Source: Lunularia cruciata
Taxonomy: Eukaryota; Streptophyta; Marchantiopsida; Lunulariales; Lunulariaceae
Direction: 5' to 3'
DNA length: 64,000 bases
Assembly (NCBI GenBank): GCA_948567375.1
Contig: OX419761.1
Location: 48,336,243 to 48,400,242 of the forward strand
The notes beneath the pieces are model-generated. The model was not told the origin of the DNA, searched no databases, and saw only the letters and a program-made list of their open reading frames with translations. Below, in pieces: positions 1 to 17,589 of this stretch; the stretch's first letter is position 1, and each line of letters begins with the position of its first letter. Both the position numbers and the translations under genes were made by a program.

Positions 1-330
1 CTGCATAGTTCGAATATCTTAGATGTGATAGGGGAACGAATTTTTCATATCAATACTATTGGGGTCTAGACCCGTTCTACCTCATTTGTCTCTCCCTTGT
101 ATAATTTGATGGGTCTTCCCATCCATCCTTCTTGTGTTCTATGTGGTCGCCTTTTTGCAATGTGTGAAAAAGGGCGACCGCGTCAAAAACAATAAAGGGA
201 AAGAAAACCTATCGAGCCTTGTGAGACAAAATAGGGAAAATAGAGCTAAGCTCCAATAAGATCGATAAGCGAATTCGGAAATCCGCCTTGTGGCGTCTAG
301 ATATACGAGAGCTGTGCAAAATGCCAAAGT
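1..330. repeat. Dispersed repeat, head-to-head inverted pair
   Basis: A forward copy (about 1-150) holds the phrases 'attggggtctagaccc' and 'gatgggtcttcccatcc'. A reverse copy follows at about 165-330 and shares 'gagacaaaatagggaaaatag' read on the other strand. Their junction is a hairpin: GGTCGCC-TTTTT at 145-156 pairs with AAAAA-GGGCGACC at 167-179, with one bulged G and a 10-nt loop. Related copies lie at 34115-34225, 34675-34855, 56215-56404 and 60195-60385. No protein is encoded. The pair resembles a foldback or non-autonomous element, but its outer end is cut by the window edge. Confidence 0.6.
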
Positions 331-1082
331 CTACAAATGACGACAAGTAAATACACAAATTGTATCAATATATGATGAGGGTGGGGAAGGATTTAGAGCA
401 TCTTTGACTTTTGGAGACGGTTTGGGAAAGATAGCCGGAGTGAAGATCGAGGAAAGTCAAAATAATGACGGGATGCCGCTAAATCTAGCGAGGCAGTGGA
501 AAGTAGCGATCGTATGATTCTTATGCTGACAACACCACACACAAAAGGCCCGAAGTTTGAATGGGTTGGAGAACATCTTGATACAGTGGTGTTCTTTGCT
601 TCCGACAGGGGACAAGATTTACGTTAATCTCATCTTATCTCATTAAGCTAAGTAAGATTTCTATTAAGGAGGTTGTGCAAGTGTTTACGACATGTTCGAC
701 TACGTTATATAGGATAAGATTTTAAAATAGACTTATTTAGCTGTGCTATATAGAGATTGATTTTTCGATACACAAGCCACTAATGGTGGAGAAAATTTGT
801 CACCATTAGTAAAGTTCATTACCTTTTCTGGGAATTGGAGCTTGTGTGGCGGTGGTTCTTGGATAGCCTAATAAATTAAATAAGTAAGTCTTACTGAAGA
901 TTTCGACCCAGAGTATTTCAATAATCCAAAATGTTATTATCATGCGTACAAAATACTTGGTGCCTGTTATTTGCGACATCTTTTCAGATTCAGTTGATAG
1001 AAATATTGAAGTTTATTAGTCTCGTATGCATAAAAGGATCAGCGTAAAGTATGGATGATACAGAGGAAAGCCGACCTCATAG
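331..1082. other. Intergenic stretch, no gene seen
   Basis: AT-rich sequence between two copies of a dispersed repeat. I see no long open frame, RNA gene or recognisable motif. Confidence 0.5.
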
Positions 1083-1140
1083 AACGCCAAGAAGGATGGG
1101 AAGACCCCATCAATCCCTTATACGTGTTGTACGGAACATT
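1083..1140 (-). repeat. Short reverse copy of the dispersed repeat
   Basis: 'gatgggaagaccccatcaat' followed by 'cccttatacgtgttgtacgg' is the reverse complement of the core found at 100-130, 34180-34210 and 60345-60380. It is truncated compared with those copies and lies about 700 bp upstream of the SEC23 start codon. Confidence 0.55.
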
Positions 1141-1149
1141 AACCATCAT

Positions 1150-1822
1150 ACACCATAATCATAATTATATTTCGGACATGAATGTTAATTAGTCTCCTTT
1201 GGAAGTTAAGATTAGTTTGGTTCTCGTGGCGAGAACAGACTCCGTTAGAAGAGCAGATCTACTCGAGGGAGAGGAGCGCTTTCAGAAGTTACTGCGAAAG
1301 GACGGTGAGAAGTGCGGACTTTGACCAGGCGAGTAGAGTGGAGTAAGGGAAGAATGAGAGGAGTAAGGGTGATATGTGGCGCTTTCGCTAAAATGGTGGG
1401 AGCGATCCCTGGCCGGTCGCACAGTCACTAGGGCTGCTGGTGCTGCGAGTTCTGCGACCGCAACTATTGAAGAACTATTCGTTCCCGACGGAAGCGCTGC
1501 TGCTGTTCATTGTTTGGTCTGTTTGTCTGTCTGTCTCTGTGACAGTAGTAGTGACAGATTTGCTTCGCAAATGGTATAGTGCGAGAGCTCTGATGCGTCC
1601 GAGTAATGGCGATTTGCGTTGAGTGAGTCGAAACGAGAGGAGGAGAGGAGAACGAGAGAGCGAAGAAGAGAAGCTGTTTTTTGAGGCAGAGGAGGGGAAG
1701 AGAAGGGGAGGGGAGGGGGACCTTTTCTTCTTCTTCTTCTTCTTCTTCTTCTTTCTTCCTTCTACGAGAGAAACTCGAGGGGAGGTGGGGGGTTGGAAGG
1801 GAGGGGAGGCAGGGAGGGAGCG
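1150..1822 (+). promoter_or_regulatory. SEC23 upstream region and probable 5' leader
   Basis: Composition rises in GC from about 1200 onward, as expected near a housekeeping promoter. A symmetric motif GTTCTCG-tgg-CGAGAAC lies at 1220-1236. From 1620 to 1822 the + strand is purine-rich and is interrupted by a TTC run. No TATA box or start site could be fixed by eye. Several open frames on both strands here follow the low-complexity purine/pyrimidine bias and do not look like proteins. Confidence 0.35.
1725..1751 (+). repeat. (TTC)9 microsatellite in SEC23 leader
   Basis: Nine perfect TTC units end about 70 bp before the SEC23 ATG. Pyrimidine tracts of this kind are common in plant 5' leaders. 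The array is likely to vary in length between individuals. Confidence 0.85.
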
Positions 1823-8146
<6,324 letters not shown>

Positions 8147-9984
8147 ACGGCCTCCTTCTATTTGGCTGATATTTTTACACGATATGGCGTAGGTATGATT
8201 TGACCTGTGGAGATCAAAGTTTACAGGCAGTAGGCAGTGGGAGCATTGATCCTAAAGGAGACAACACATCAATGACTAAAAAGAGTTGTCTCTTTTGAAG
8301 GTTTCTTAGATTATTTGTAAACCTTTCGTTGTTAGGTTCCCTTACCCAATAAGGAGAGGTCACATGTATCACACGGTGAGCGGAAGTTGATTGATTATAG
8401 AGAGAGTCGGGTCGCAGAAAATCCAGGCCATATGATTATTCCGGGCCTTCACGTGGAGCGAGTATTAAGGGGATCGTGATTCTTAGGTAGCTGAATCTTG
8501 CACTGTGGACTGTCATTTCTAAACGACAGGATTGAAGGGCAGCCTTGTTCCATGTGAGTCAGAGTAGGTACATTCAATTTCCTGATGTAGGAGTGGTAAA
8601 TCAAGTGGTCGGTGCGACTTTTTGCTAATTGAAAGCACCTGGCCAGACCTTTACAGGTCTTTGTTTCTAAGAGTTCTCAGGATGAAATCATGGCATTGAG
8701 TCATCTGGTGACGGGGACAACAACTCCGAACTTGGCTTTGCAGGCCTATTATTGGGCTCCATAGGCTAGGCATCAAAGTGACTACATATAAATTTTTGTC
8801 CTCAAGTGTCACATCTTTGTACAATCAGAGCTCGTTGCAATTTTGTTCGAGGATTCTTCACGGGTAGTGGCGTTTATTTCTTTACCAGGAATCTGACTTC
8901 TGATCAACTAACTGCTTGCATATGATATTTATCTCAAATTTTTGAAGAGACTCATGCTTGACATTGTGGTAAGGCATGTTTGCTTGATGAGTCAGCAGTC
9001 TGATGTCTTTGAGCATCAAACACTGAGTTATACAATCACTTTATTAAAATTATTTCCTCTTAAATGTGTCAGTCAGAGCGTGTCGTATTTCCAACCAGGG
9101 ATCTCAACCAGTCTTCTGGTTGTGAACTATGTCCATAACCAAATCGAGGATCCAAACACGTGGGGTTACCTTACGACGCAGGTAGGGAACCAAAGCAAAT
9201 TGACCTTTTGTGAGAAAGTTAAACGGAGGTCTCATCAAGATTCTTAGGTTATAGGAATACTAATGCCAACAAAGGAAGGTCCACTACCTTTGACCAGTAG
9301 AGGGAGGATCATTTACTTTGTTCAGCATGAGCTTAGCCCATAAAGCTTAACCCTTACTGGTGATGTAAACAACAATTTGCTCAGTTCTAAACTCCAAGAG
9401 GAAATATCTATTTCGTCTGTAATTGCTCACTACAACGCCACCATTCACCCACTTATGTAGTAAAATCTCTCAAGTCTTATGAACTAGTTAATAACTGCAA
9501 CATGCAAGAGTTGCGTATTCTTACTGTTGTCGAAAGTTGTGTATTCTGTCCACACCCTTCTCTTGGAAATGTTGAGGTTATGGCTGCCTATATTAAAGTT
9601 CGTACCCAAAGTGCCATGATATTTGATGCATATGACATTTCTGTTCCGTATCTAGAGACATGGCCTGATGCATCGGGACTTTCTTTGTGAACCTTGTGTA
9701 GACATGACTTGTATGTGTACAAGTCAATATAACCAGCTAACCAGATGTGTAGAACTTGACATGAACAGTCAACCATTTGATATCTGAGAATTTTCTCTGG
9801 GAACATGTGTAGACAGGCCCAACATCTAATGCATAGAAATTTGTGTTGAGAAGTATCATACGAGGAAGTATGTCTGGACATCATACCATGTCAAATCTAT
9901 GTGAAGTACCTTGAGGAATAGGCTTAGGCAATATTACAAACATTCTCCATCGACAATACGAGACTAGTCCGAAGTTTGTAGGAC
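8147..9984. other. SEC23 downstream region; one orphan exon-like block
   Basis: The first few hundred bases are probably SEC23 3' UTR. I recognise no other gene. One block, 9073-9181 on +, is exon-like: it follows a pyrimidine stretch plus AG and precedes GTAGGG. It has one open frame of 36 codons (containing YFQPGISTSLL and IEDPNTWGYLTTQ). It matches no family I know and has no obvious partner exons, so it may be chance. Confidence 0.3.
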
Positions 9985-10200
9985 GATGTTAGATACTTGT
10001 TAGATGATAACAACAATAAGACATACTAAAATCTCCGGTCTTTGGAAACGATTAACTAAACTTCATTTGTAGAGACCATTAAGCTAGTCAAAATTGGGAT
10101 GATGTTCGGTATTTGTTAGATGATAGTGACAAACAGAACATACTGAAAGCCCCTGTCTCTGTAGATAATCAACTAAAGTTCATTTGTAGATACCACTAAA
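9985..10200. repeat. Two-copy tandem duplication, 116-bp period
   Basis: 'gatgttagatacttgttaga' at 9985 is repeated as 'gatgttcggtatttgttaga' at 10101. Both copies end with a 'ttcatttgtagaga/ta' block. The copies differ at many positions, so the duplication is old. No coding potential. Confidence 0.7.
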
Positions 10201-12239
10201 TTTATACTATGTGGAGACATAAGAACGAATATTATGCGTCTGTGCGTGCCTAAATGTCATTCTAATCATCACTGTTTAAATTTAGTATAAGAAAGATTAA
10301 CGATCTATATAGTATGACACTTTCTTTAGACACAAGTTTCAAAGGTTACACATTGATTCACACATAGGCTTATTGTACTATGATAGGTAGTCTGACTTAC
10401 ACTGTACTAAGTCCAACGTAGTTATTTTCAAATGACAATAGGTGATTAGTTTGGCAGATCTCTCCATGCCGTTTATTTAAGTTTGAAGGTCAGATAAAAA
10501 AAATTACAAAATATCATAGAATTTTCAGATACTTAGTCATCAATGGTTTTGGACCAAGGTACTTGATTTTTCTAGTTTTGGAATCAAAAAACTTGGAAGT
10601 AATTATCTTGAAAAATAGACATTTTCTTTTCTTCATTTTGCTTTAAAATTATGATGTCTTTTACGTAGTCTTGGTTTAGTCGAAACCAAAATTCTAAGAG
10701 ACTTTTGAGACCGTTCAAACTGTGAACAATATGTGTCATCAAGCAAGAATAATATATCATAGAATATTTCCAAAGGAATTTTCATTTATTATTTTTTAAA
10801 CTCCAAATGTGTTGATGAGAAAGCTTGATATGATAATAGTTAGCCAGTACATAAGAAGATTCTTAAATTAGAACTAAGAGACTTTTAATCTTGGTTTACA
10901 TAAAACATTTGAAATAATGACAAAAGTCATCTATCCATTAAACTTTGAATTCCAATATCATTAGAAGAGGTTCTAATTTCATTATTATTTTACACTTTGC
11001 ACTTCTTTATTCCTAGCCTATATCCCCTAGATTAAATTCTCTTACATGGTACTTGGTAGCTTCTTTTCATGTCTCATATTGTTTCCTTTCCTTGGCATTG
11101 AACTCTTAGTTTCTACTAATTATTTTTCATTTCCCATCTCATTCAAAGAAGAACTTAACAAAGAATAATTGGTAATTCACTTCATTCTAATCGAGAAGCA
11201 AAGAACTTAATTTTTCTGGGGAATTCTATATTATTTATGGCTAGTAATGAATAGAAATATTTTATAAGGCATGCAAGGAAATAAGATGTCTTATGGGAGA
11301 TAGAGTATCAAAGATCGTTGAAAGATATGAGAAATTTAATTTTTATATGTAATGAATCCAATATAAAGAAATTAAGCTGAATGGGTAAAAAATAATATAG
11401 ACTATATTTGAGAAACTTGTCAAAAATTAAATCAAAGATAAAAGATTTCTAAGGACAAAATGCAATCTTTATATTGAGGAAAAATCAAAATAATAACTCA
11501 TTAATCTTCTGAATAATAAAGTAAGATGTAAAACAAAAGTAAATAACTAGCCAAAAGCTACTTATTAGTCTATCTCAAAAGCATCTAGCACTAGATAATT
11601 TTCTACTATGATCTCTTAGTAACCAATTCACCATTGCTTCACTAATTTATGTTTCCATCAAGAAGTCCTTTTCTTATTACACCTTCTACTAGATCTTGTA
11701 CGCCACTTCTAATCTTTGTTATAACTAATTAGAGATCATTTGTTCAATCAGATCTTCTCATGGGGTTCAATTCTACACCTTCTGAGTCCATGGCTAACTT
11801 TCTTGTACTTTATTATCTTGGTTTTAGATACTACCAAATTGATGACTCCATGTCAAAGTAACTTAGAAATAATTATTATATTTTTAGTAATATCTAAAAA
11901 GTCTCAAGTTAATCAATATTATGGATCAGGATCAAGATGCTTATTCAGATTTAATAAATCATCAAATTTGAAGATTTTCAAAGAAATAACCAATAAACAC
12001 TGCAAACAAGATAACTTATGGAGAACCTTTCATATGTAATTTAATGAAAACTTGCAAGGCATCAAATGCCTTCCTTGATATTACTACTAGTTTAATATAC
12101 ACACCAAAGATAATCATATGTGTATATAAAGATGTTGTCGCGCTTATATACATTGTTACACAACATACATCATTGTCAACATCATACACTATAGAAACAC
12201 AACTCACACATAAGTCATACATAGACTCTAAAGTACCAC
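10201..12239. other. AT-rich intergenic sequence
   Basis: Very AT-rich, with no supportable gene. If the Gypsy element to the right had a 3' LTR it should fall near 11-12.24 kb, but I find no clear match between this stretch and the sequence beyond its gag end (20-21.4 kb). Confidence 0.4.
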
Positions 12240-12419
12240 AATTGCCTCCCTAGCTGGCGGTTAGGTCCCTCTAACTCCAGATAGCCATATACTCCAAGTA
12301 TATGGCATACCTCATGATGAGCAAAGATCAAAAGGCCGGATGCTATGGAGCCCCATCGTTAGTCGCTTGTTTGCAATCTATACCATATAAAGTTGAACTA
12401 GCTGTAGGTCATGCACATC

Positions 12420-12600
12420 TAGGACATAGCCATTGTCCCTAAGGAACCACCGTGAGGGGAGGAGTCATACATGCCATATGTCATCCTCTTGAACATCTAT
12501 CACGCACTAACATAGTAGCAGCTCCACCAGAAGAGCCACATAACATACACCTCAAGCCTGCACGTACAAGTGCTAAGCTTGGGTCAATAGTACCACCAAT
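12420..12600 (-). pseudogene. PHD finger at the Pol C-terminus, decayed
   Basis: Downstream of integrase, one frame reads LRCMLCGSSGG, then DRC, then a stop where a Trp is usual, then HMACMTPPL and QWLCPRC followed by a stop. This is the C4-H-C3 spacing of a PHD zinc finger with the third Cys replaced by Arg. A second in-frame stop lies in the VVP-GQW stretch. PHD fingers bind histone H3 tails and commonly read lysine methylation. At the C-terminus of a Gypsy integrase this position is usually taken by a chromodomain, so a reader role in target choice is plausible but inferred. Confidence 0.75.
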
Positions 12601-13079
12601 GTTTGGGAGGTGGCATGTTGCACAATTATGCACATGATCCTTCCAAAAAACACCATCACATCCTTCTAACACAAGGACTCCAGATGGCAAAACCTCACAC
12701 ACTCTCAAGATAGTGCGGCCTATCAAAACATCAAGTGTCATTTATGTTTTTTGCTATAGATATACATAGTCTCCTGGATAAAATCTATGGATCAAGGATC
12801 TATAACCTCCTCCTTGAATGGTGGCATAGCGTAAAGTATCTCTAGTTGAGCAATCACCAAGTTCTCAAAGGCCATTGGCATCACTCTCCAAAAGATCTCT
12901 ACCCACTGAGAACATGTGCTCATCTATACATTTGGGTCATCCAAGTCCAAAACTACAGAAGCATCTCGACAAATAGCTACAAGTAAATTTAGACCTTGTC
13001 CATAGAGTAGGAAGTAAGGAGAGAAGGATGCTAAGGAGACTTGACAACTGAACTGATAGCCCATGGCCAACCAAGGTAA

Positions 13080-13700
13080 TTGGAGATCCTAATCTCCCAA
13101 GTGGCCTCTTTGTAAACCATACTTTTGTAATCCTCTCTTCACCATCTGAACCACTCTCTCTGCTAAGCCATCTGCCTTAGGGTGATCTCGGGATTTAGTA
13201 TGATGATCAATCAAAGCCTTTTTACACAAGACTTGAAACTCCCCCAAGAACTCTGTACCTTGATCAGTCAAAACCTCAATTGGTGCACCAAAATGACTAA
13301 GAACTTGATTCAGGAATGAATAAGTTGTCCCTTCACTAGACATGTCAAGAAGTGCTACCAACTCAATCCACTTGGAGAAGTGCTCTACCATCACCAAAAC
13401 ATACTAGTGATGTCTCACAGTCAGCGGTAAAGGTCCAGCAAAGTCCAAACTCCAACGGTAACCCAATCCCATGATAGGTAATGGGTGTAATTGTGGCATA
13501 TGAGCATTGAATGATGCTCTAACTCGGTCACAAACCACACATCTGGCAACAAACAGTTGTACCTTGGTCTGCATGCTGTGCCACCAATAAGGACTCTAGA
13601 GTAAGCTATATGTATGCTTTACTCCAAAATGTCCTAGCTCCTTTTTGAGCATGAGTGACCAATTGTGGTCTCTGAGATGGAAGTAGTACTACTTGCACTC
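13080..13700 (-). pseudogene. Integrase of the methyltransferase-bearing Gypsy element
   Basis: Near 13600 the - strand gives an HFG..TY..L..YWW zinc-binding start and a C-x2-C (CVVCD). The catalytic core holds EHFSKWIELVALLD, VLTDQGTEFLGEF and DGLAERVVQMVKRGL, which supply the Asp and Glu of the D-D-E triad. About 100 codons of the core (13397-13089) are open. The N-terminal third is broken by several stops. Integrase would insert the element cDNA into host DNA. The PHD finger follows about 500 bp downstream. Confidence 0.85.
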
Positions 13701-14149
13701 TACCATCCTCCCATACACGCAAAAGGTGTTTGCACTCTAATCTGAATCGTCTGGCTTGCTAAAAGACACAATCTCTCTCCTTGGCTCTAACTGTGCCAAC
13801 CAAAACACCAATGCAAAGATAGTCCATCACTAAGACGTCACCATAAATGTCTTGCTGACTGTACAAATATCTTCACTCTCTAGATCTATGACCTCAATAA
13901 CTCCTCCTGTATGCACTGAGAGAGATACCACCAAAGCCTCAAAAAATATACACAAAAAGGCCAATGCATGCCAACCTGGCACCATCTCCTCATCTCTCTC
14001 ACCATGCAACATGCTCCGATCTGATCCTGCTAGCTAGGACATGGATTTCTACTCAACCCATCTGCATCACGGTTCACCACTCCAGGTCTGTGAACAACCA
14101 TGAAATCATACTCTTATAAAATCAAAGCCCATTGTGCAAGCTTCCTTGA

Positions 14150-14480
14150 AAGCTTATTGACTCTATCAACCACTTTAGTGGTTGATGATCAATGATGAGA
14201 ATGAAGGGGTTACCAAATAGGTAACAACATCAAAATGTGTTATTGCCCAAATTGATACCAAGCACTCTCCTTCAAATAAACTATACTTTGCCTCCGTTGA
14301 ATTGTTGGAATGACTAGCATAGGCCACCAAAAACTCCTTCCCATCATGATCATGTTGGATGAGCATTGCTCCAAGCCCCAACATACTCCAATTAGTATGA
14401 ACCTGAAATGGTCGTCCTTTGATTGGTCTTTTCAAAATAGGAGCAGATGTCAAACTCTCCTTGAGCTCTACAAAAGCTCT
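14150..14480 (-). pseudogene. RNase H domain, catalytic Asp residues lost
   Basis: Recognisable blocks are PFQVHTNWSMLGLGAMLIQ, EFLVAYASHSNNSTEAKYS and EGECLVSIWAITHF. The first catalytic Asp (usually T-D-x-S) is Asn here. The later T-D-H motif reads I-N-H at the end of the block. Both changes are G-to-A transitions on the coding strand. The domain would normally remove the RNA template during cDNA synthesis. Confidence 0.8.
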
Positions 14481-14507
14481 CTCCTGCTCATCTCTCCAAC
14501 ACCACTC

Positions 14508-15260
14508 CTATGTAACCTTGGTCAACTTTGTCAAGGCAATGACACTAAATCCTCTAACATAGCGGCAATAGAAGTTTGCCAACCCAAGGAATGTTTGCAT
14601 TCTGCTCACATCCATAGGCCAAGGAATACGTGCAATAGTCTCTACCTTGGTCTGATGAACACCAAGTCCTCCAAGGTAGATAGTATGACCCAAATACTCA
14701 ACTTGCTCATGGAAGAACTCACACTTTCCAGGATGTAATTTGAGTCCATGAGATCTCAACCTCTCAAACATCTCCAACAATTGTCTCTCATGCTCCTCCA
14801 CAATAGTGCTATAGACCAAAATGTTATCAATATAGCACCAAGAAAAATCCAATCCAACTAGGATCCTATCCATGACCCTCTAGAACTCGGCAAGCGTGTT
14901 CTTTAACCCAAACGATAAGAACCTCCACTAATATAACACATCCTTGTTGTGAGGATCAATAGCCCAGAATGTTGTATTGAACTTGTTTTCCTCTCTAATC
15001 GGCAATTGATGATATCCCGCTTGAAGATCCAAAGTACTAAAGACCTTTGCATGCCCAATTGCATCAAAAATCTCCTCCGGTGAAGGCATCATACCAATCA
15101 GCCTTGGTCTGTTGGTTGATAGGATGGTAATCTCCACACATCCACCTATATGTGTAGTTGCCATGCATATCCTTCTTGGTTGGCATTACTATAGTTGATG
15201 CATACTCTCCATGTGAGATCTCTACCAAACAAGCCTCAAAAAGGGCTCTACTCCAACTCT
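14508..15260 (-). pseudogene. Reverse transcriptase, catalytic pair YIDN
   Basis: From the N-terminal side: a TKKD block near 15180, MPSPEEIFDAIGHAKVFSTL, DLQAGYHQLPIREENKFNT, then WCYIDNILVYS where YxDD is expected, then LKLHPGKCEFF, VEYLGHTI and FLGLANFYCRYVRGFS. The second Asp of the YxDD pair is Asn (codon at 14823-14825). Stops interrupt the frame around 14880-14940 and 15165. RT would copy the element RNA into DNA. Confidence 0.87.
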
Positions 15261-15839
15261 AAATCAATGTCCTCTCCATGTCATTATAGCAATAAGGACG
15301 TCAAAAAACTAGTGTATTGCTAGTCAGCTCAATCCGTATACCAGGTCCTTTTAAAGCACCTAAATCCTTCATACTGAAGGAAAAATAACTCATGTAGCTC
15401 CACAAGAACCTCCAAACCATCCGTCTTTCCTTTCTATAAGCTTGGGTCCAAGATTTGGCTCCCAAGTATCCTTTATAATTGTAGTAGGAGCGGAAGATGT
15501 GCTGACTAGCTACTACACTGGCCCCTTGGGAGCAATAGTGTCATGTTCCCAACTACTAGACCCCAACTTTTGTATGAAAAACTCCCTCTGATCTGGTTGC
15601 GAGCTCCATACATCCTCTAGCTGCATCCCAAGTAGACCAAGGGTGTAATCCAAGTAGACCACGCTCACTTGGATGGACTCTAAGTAGATCACTCTCCCTA
15701 GTAGCCATTGGTTGCATCCCAAGAATACCTTCTCCACTCGGTCCAGCACCGCCAACATGTGCATGAATTGTCTCGATAGGTACAAGGCTTACAAGTGTCT
15801 GAGTGGTGATGCCTATCAAGCCGATCCTACGCTACTCTA

Positions 15840-16830
15840 CCAAGCCAAGGCTCACAATCCAGGTCAAACAATTCAGGTCCATAGCCTGACCTAACACTTG
15901 CCACTTGGATGCCCCTAACATTGTTGGAACAACAATAATACCGGTGCAAAACCCATCACCCACTCTCTCATCAGCATTGGGTTCCACCAATTGCTATAAC
16001 TATGAGTCCCAAACCAGTCCAAGTCCTCCTTCTCAAAAAGCATGAGAGCTTGGGAAACTCATGAGTGTGGGAAATAAGGCTCTAGGCTATCCAACTAGGA
16101 ACTAGGTTCACCACTGCCATAGGTGACCTATCAACCACTACCACTGTCTGAGACTGACGCCCAACATCCAAGATGTCATCAACAAGGATGTGGTCAAGTT
16201 GTTGAATCCCATCATAAGCACATTGTAAAACCTCTCTAGGTAAGAGGTTTGTCCACCAAAGACAAACACGATGAGCCCGTGATCCTACTCTGGCTGCATC
16301 TAACAATACAATAGGTCCCATCCAAGAACGGACCCAATGTATAATTGCCACCACCTAGGTATGAGAATCACCCATCAAAAGAATGTTCTCCAAAGTGTAA
16401 GCTAGAGAAACGGATTGATGAACCTGGAGATGTCATACTATCCGTAACATCTCCCAAAACACACCAAACAAGGATCTTGAAGACCCAAACCTTGGCCAAC
16501 ACGTGTTTGTCCCTGACATGGCCATCCAAAAATCACCAAGTGAACAAGCCCATGTCTCTCCAGAGCATGCGCTTCTAGTAAGGAAATGTCTGCTGGTAGG
16601 GCTTTTTGGTAACCTCTAACTGTTGACATTGGTAATAACTCAAGATATCAGTAGGCCAAGTGTGCCACATGATGTAGAGAGACTTGCCTAGCTATCTCAT
16701 CTCTCTCCACATACAAGGACTTGTGTACTCATATACCTGCTTGTAATACCGCAACTAGTCCGGTGCTAATCCCACCAAACAACTCCAATAGACATATCTC
16801 CTCTACTAGATATTGCCAAGAAATGAGTGT
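15840..16830 (-). pseudogene. C5 cytosine DNA methyltransferase domain inside Gypsy pol
   Basis: Conserved C5-methyltransferase motifs occur in order on the - strand. Motif I is ELFGGISTGLVAVLQAG (about 16735-16790). A YVERDE block follows. Motif IV is IFGWPCQGQTRVGQGLGLQD, with the catalytic Pro-Cys-Gln at 16513-16521. Motif VI is LENILLMGD (ENI at 16382-16390). Motif VIII is SRAHRVCLWWTNLL (about 16250-16292). Near 16060 is FPTLMSFPSS, then REWVMGF, then motif X LGQAMDLNCLTW (15854-15895). The ENI-to-R-x-WWTNL spacing resembles DNMT3-type enzymes, but the domain is too decayed for firm subfamily placement. Two in-frame TGA codons lie between motifs I and IV, a frameshift follows motif IV, and further stops follow. 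It lies downstream of protease and upstream of RT, in the same orientation. The ancestral enzyme would have methylated cytosine in DNA. Confidence 0.87.
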
Positions 16831-17159
16831 GGTATCCAAAGGTGTCAAAGTAATCAACTTTGGAAGCTCATCCTCACACTTATCTCCCGATGGTACAAAG
16901 ATTCCACTCCAAGCTTGTTGCACCAATTGATCTACCTGTTGCTGCAATGCCTCCTCTAAACTCCACAATGGAACATCCAAGGTGGATGGAACAATCCCAC
17001 TTGTACTCCAAATCCAAGTGATCTCCTCTTGTATTGGAGTATCCTCTACATGGGCGTTCCCCTCCAACAAGTCACTAGGCCAAGTAACTGCACCACTAAA
17101 AGCTGAAATTGATGCTGCCATGGTCTTGAACTGTAGTGAGCCAAGACTACCACTACTAA

Positions 17160-17580
17160 AGTGTACTGGTAGGCGACATACCAATCCCTCACCAGATTGC
17201 CAACCTGGTCTATAGGAGACTATCTCCTCCCAATAGTCAATGTTGAAACCCATGGGGTATAACACTACTCCCCCAACTAGCACATTGTATGACTCAACTA
17301 TTGTCATAATAGCTTGAGCTCTCACCACCAAGCTATTAGTCGGATGACCAGGCTGAACTTGGACAACAAGCTCCCTACGTGTGATATACTATGTCAAATC
17401 ACCACCTAGAGATGTCTAGTTGTACGATGTTCAAATTTATACCTTTCCACATCGGTCTTCTATAATTCCAAACCAAGTATTGCATCCTTCCCCAACATAA
17501 GGGGTTGCACACCAGAGGCTAACAAGACTCTTTGTGGTGTATAGACCTTCCTTGCAGGTCCCACCAAACGGAAAATCCCC
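17160..17580 (-). pseudogene. Retropepsin-like protease, active site ASG
   Basis: The block VLLASGVQPLMLGKDAILGL (about 17550-17480) matches the Gypsy aspartic protease start, with Ala in place of the catalytic Asp of D-S-G. After a broken stretch the frame resumes as SLVVRAQAIMTIVESYNVLV, then VVLYPMGFNIDYWEEI, RPGWQSGEG and LPVHFSSG. From 17331 the same frame stays open for 200 codons through a linker into methyltransferase motif I. This shows that protease and methyltransferase were one polyprotein. Confidence 0.75.
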
Positions 17581-17589
17581 CTTGGTTAT

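Noticed and set aside
1793..1822. Ten-codon N-terminal extension of SEC23
   Set aside because: It begins with TTG. The first ATG is at 1823 and gives the family-like start [17 protein letters not shown].
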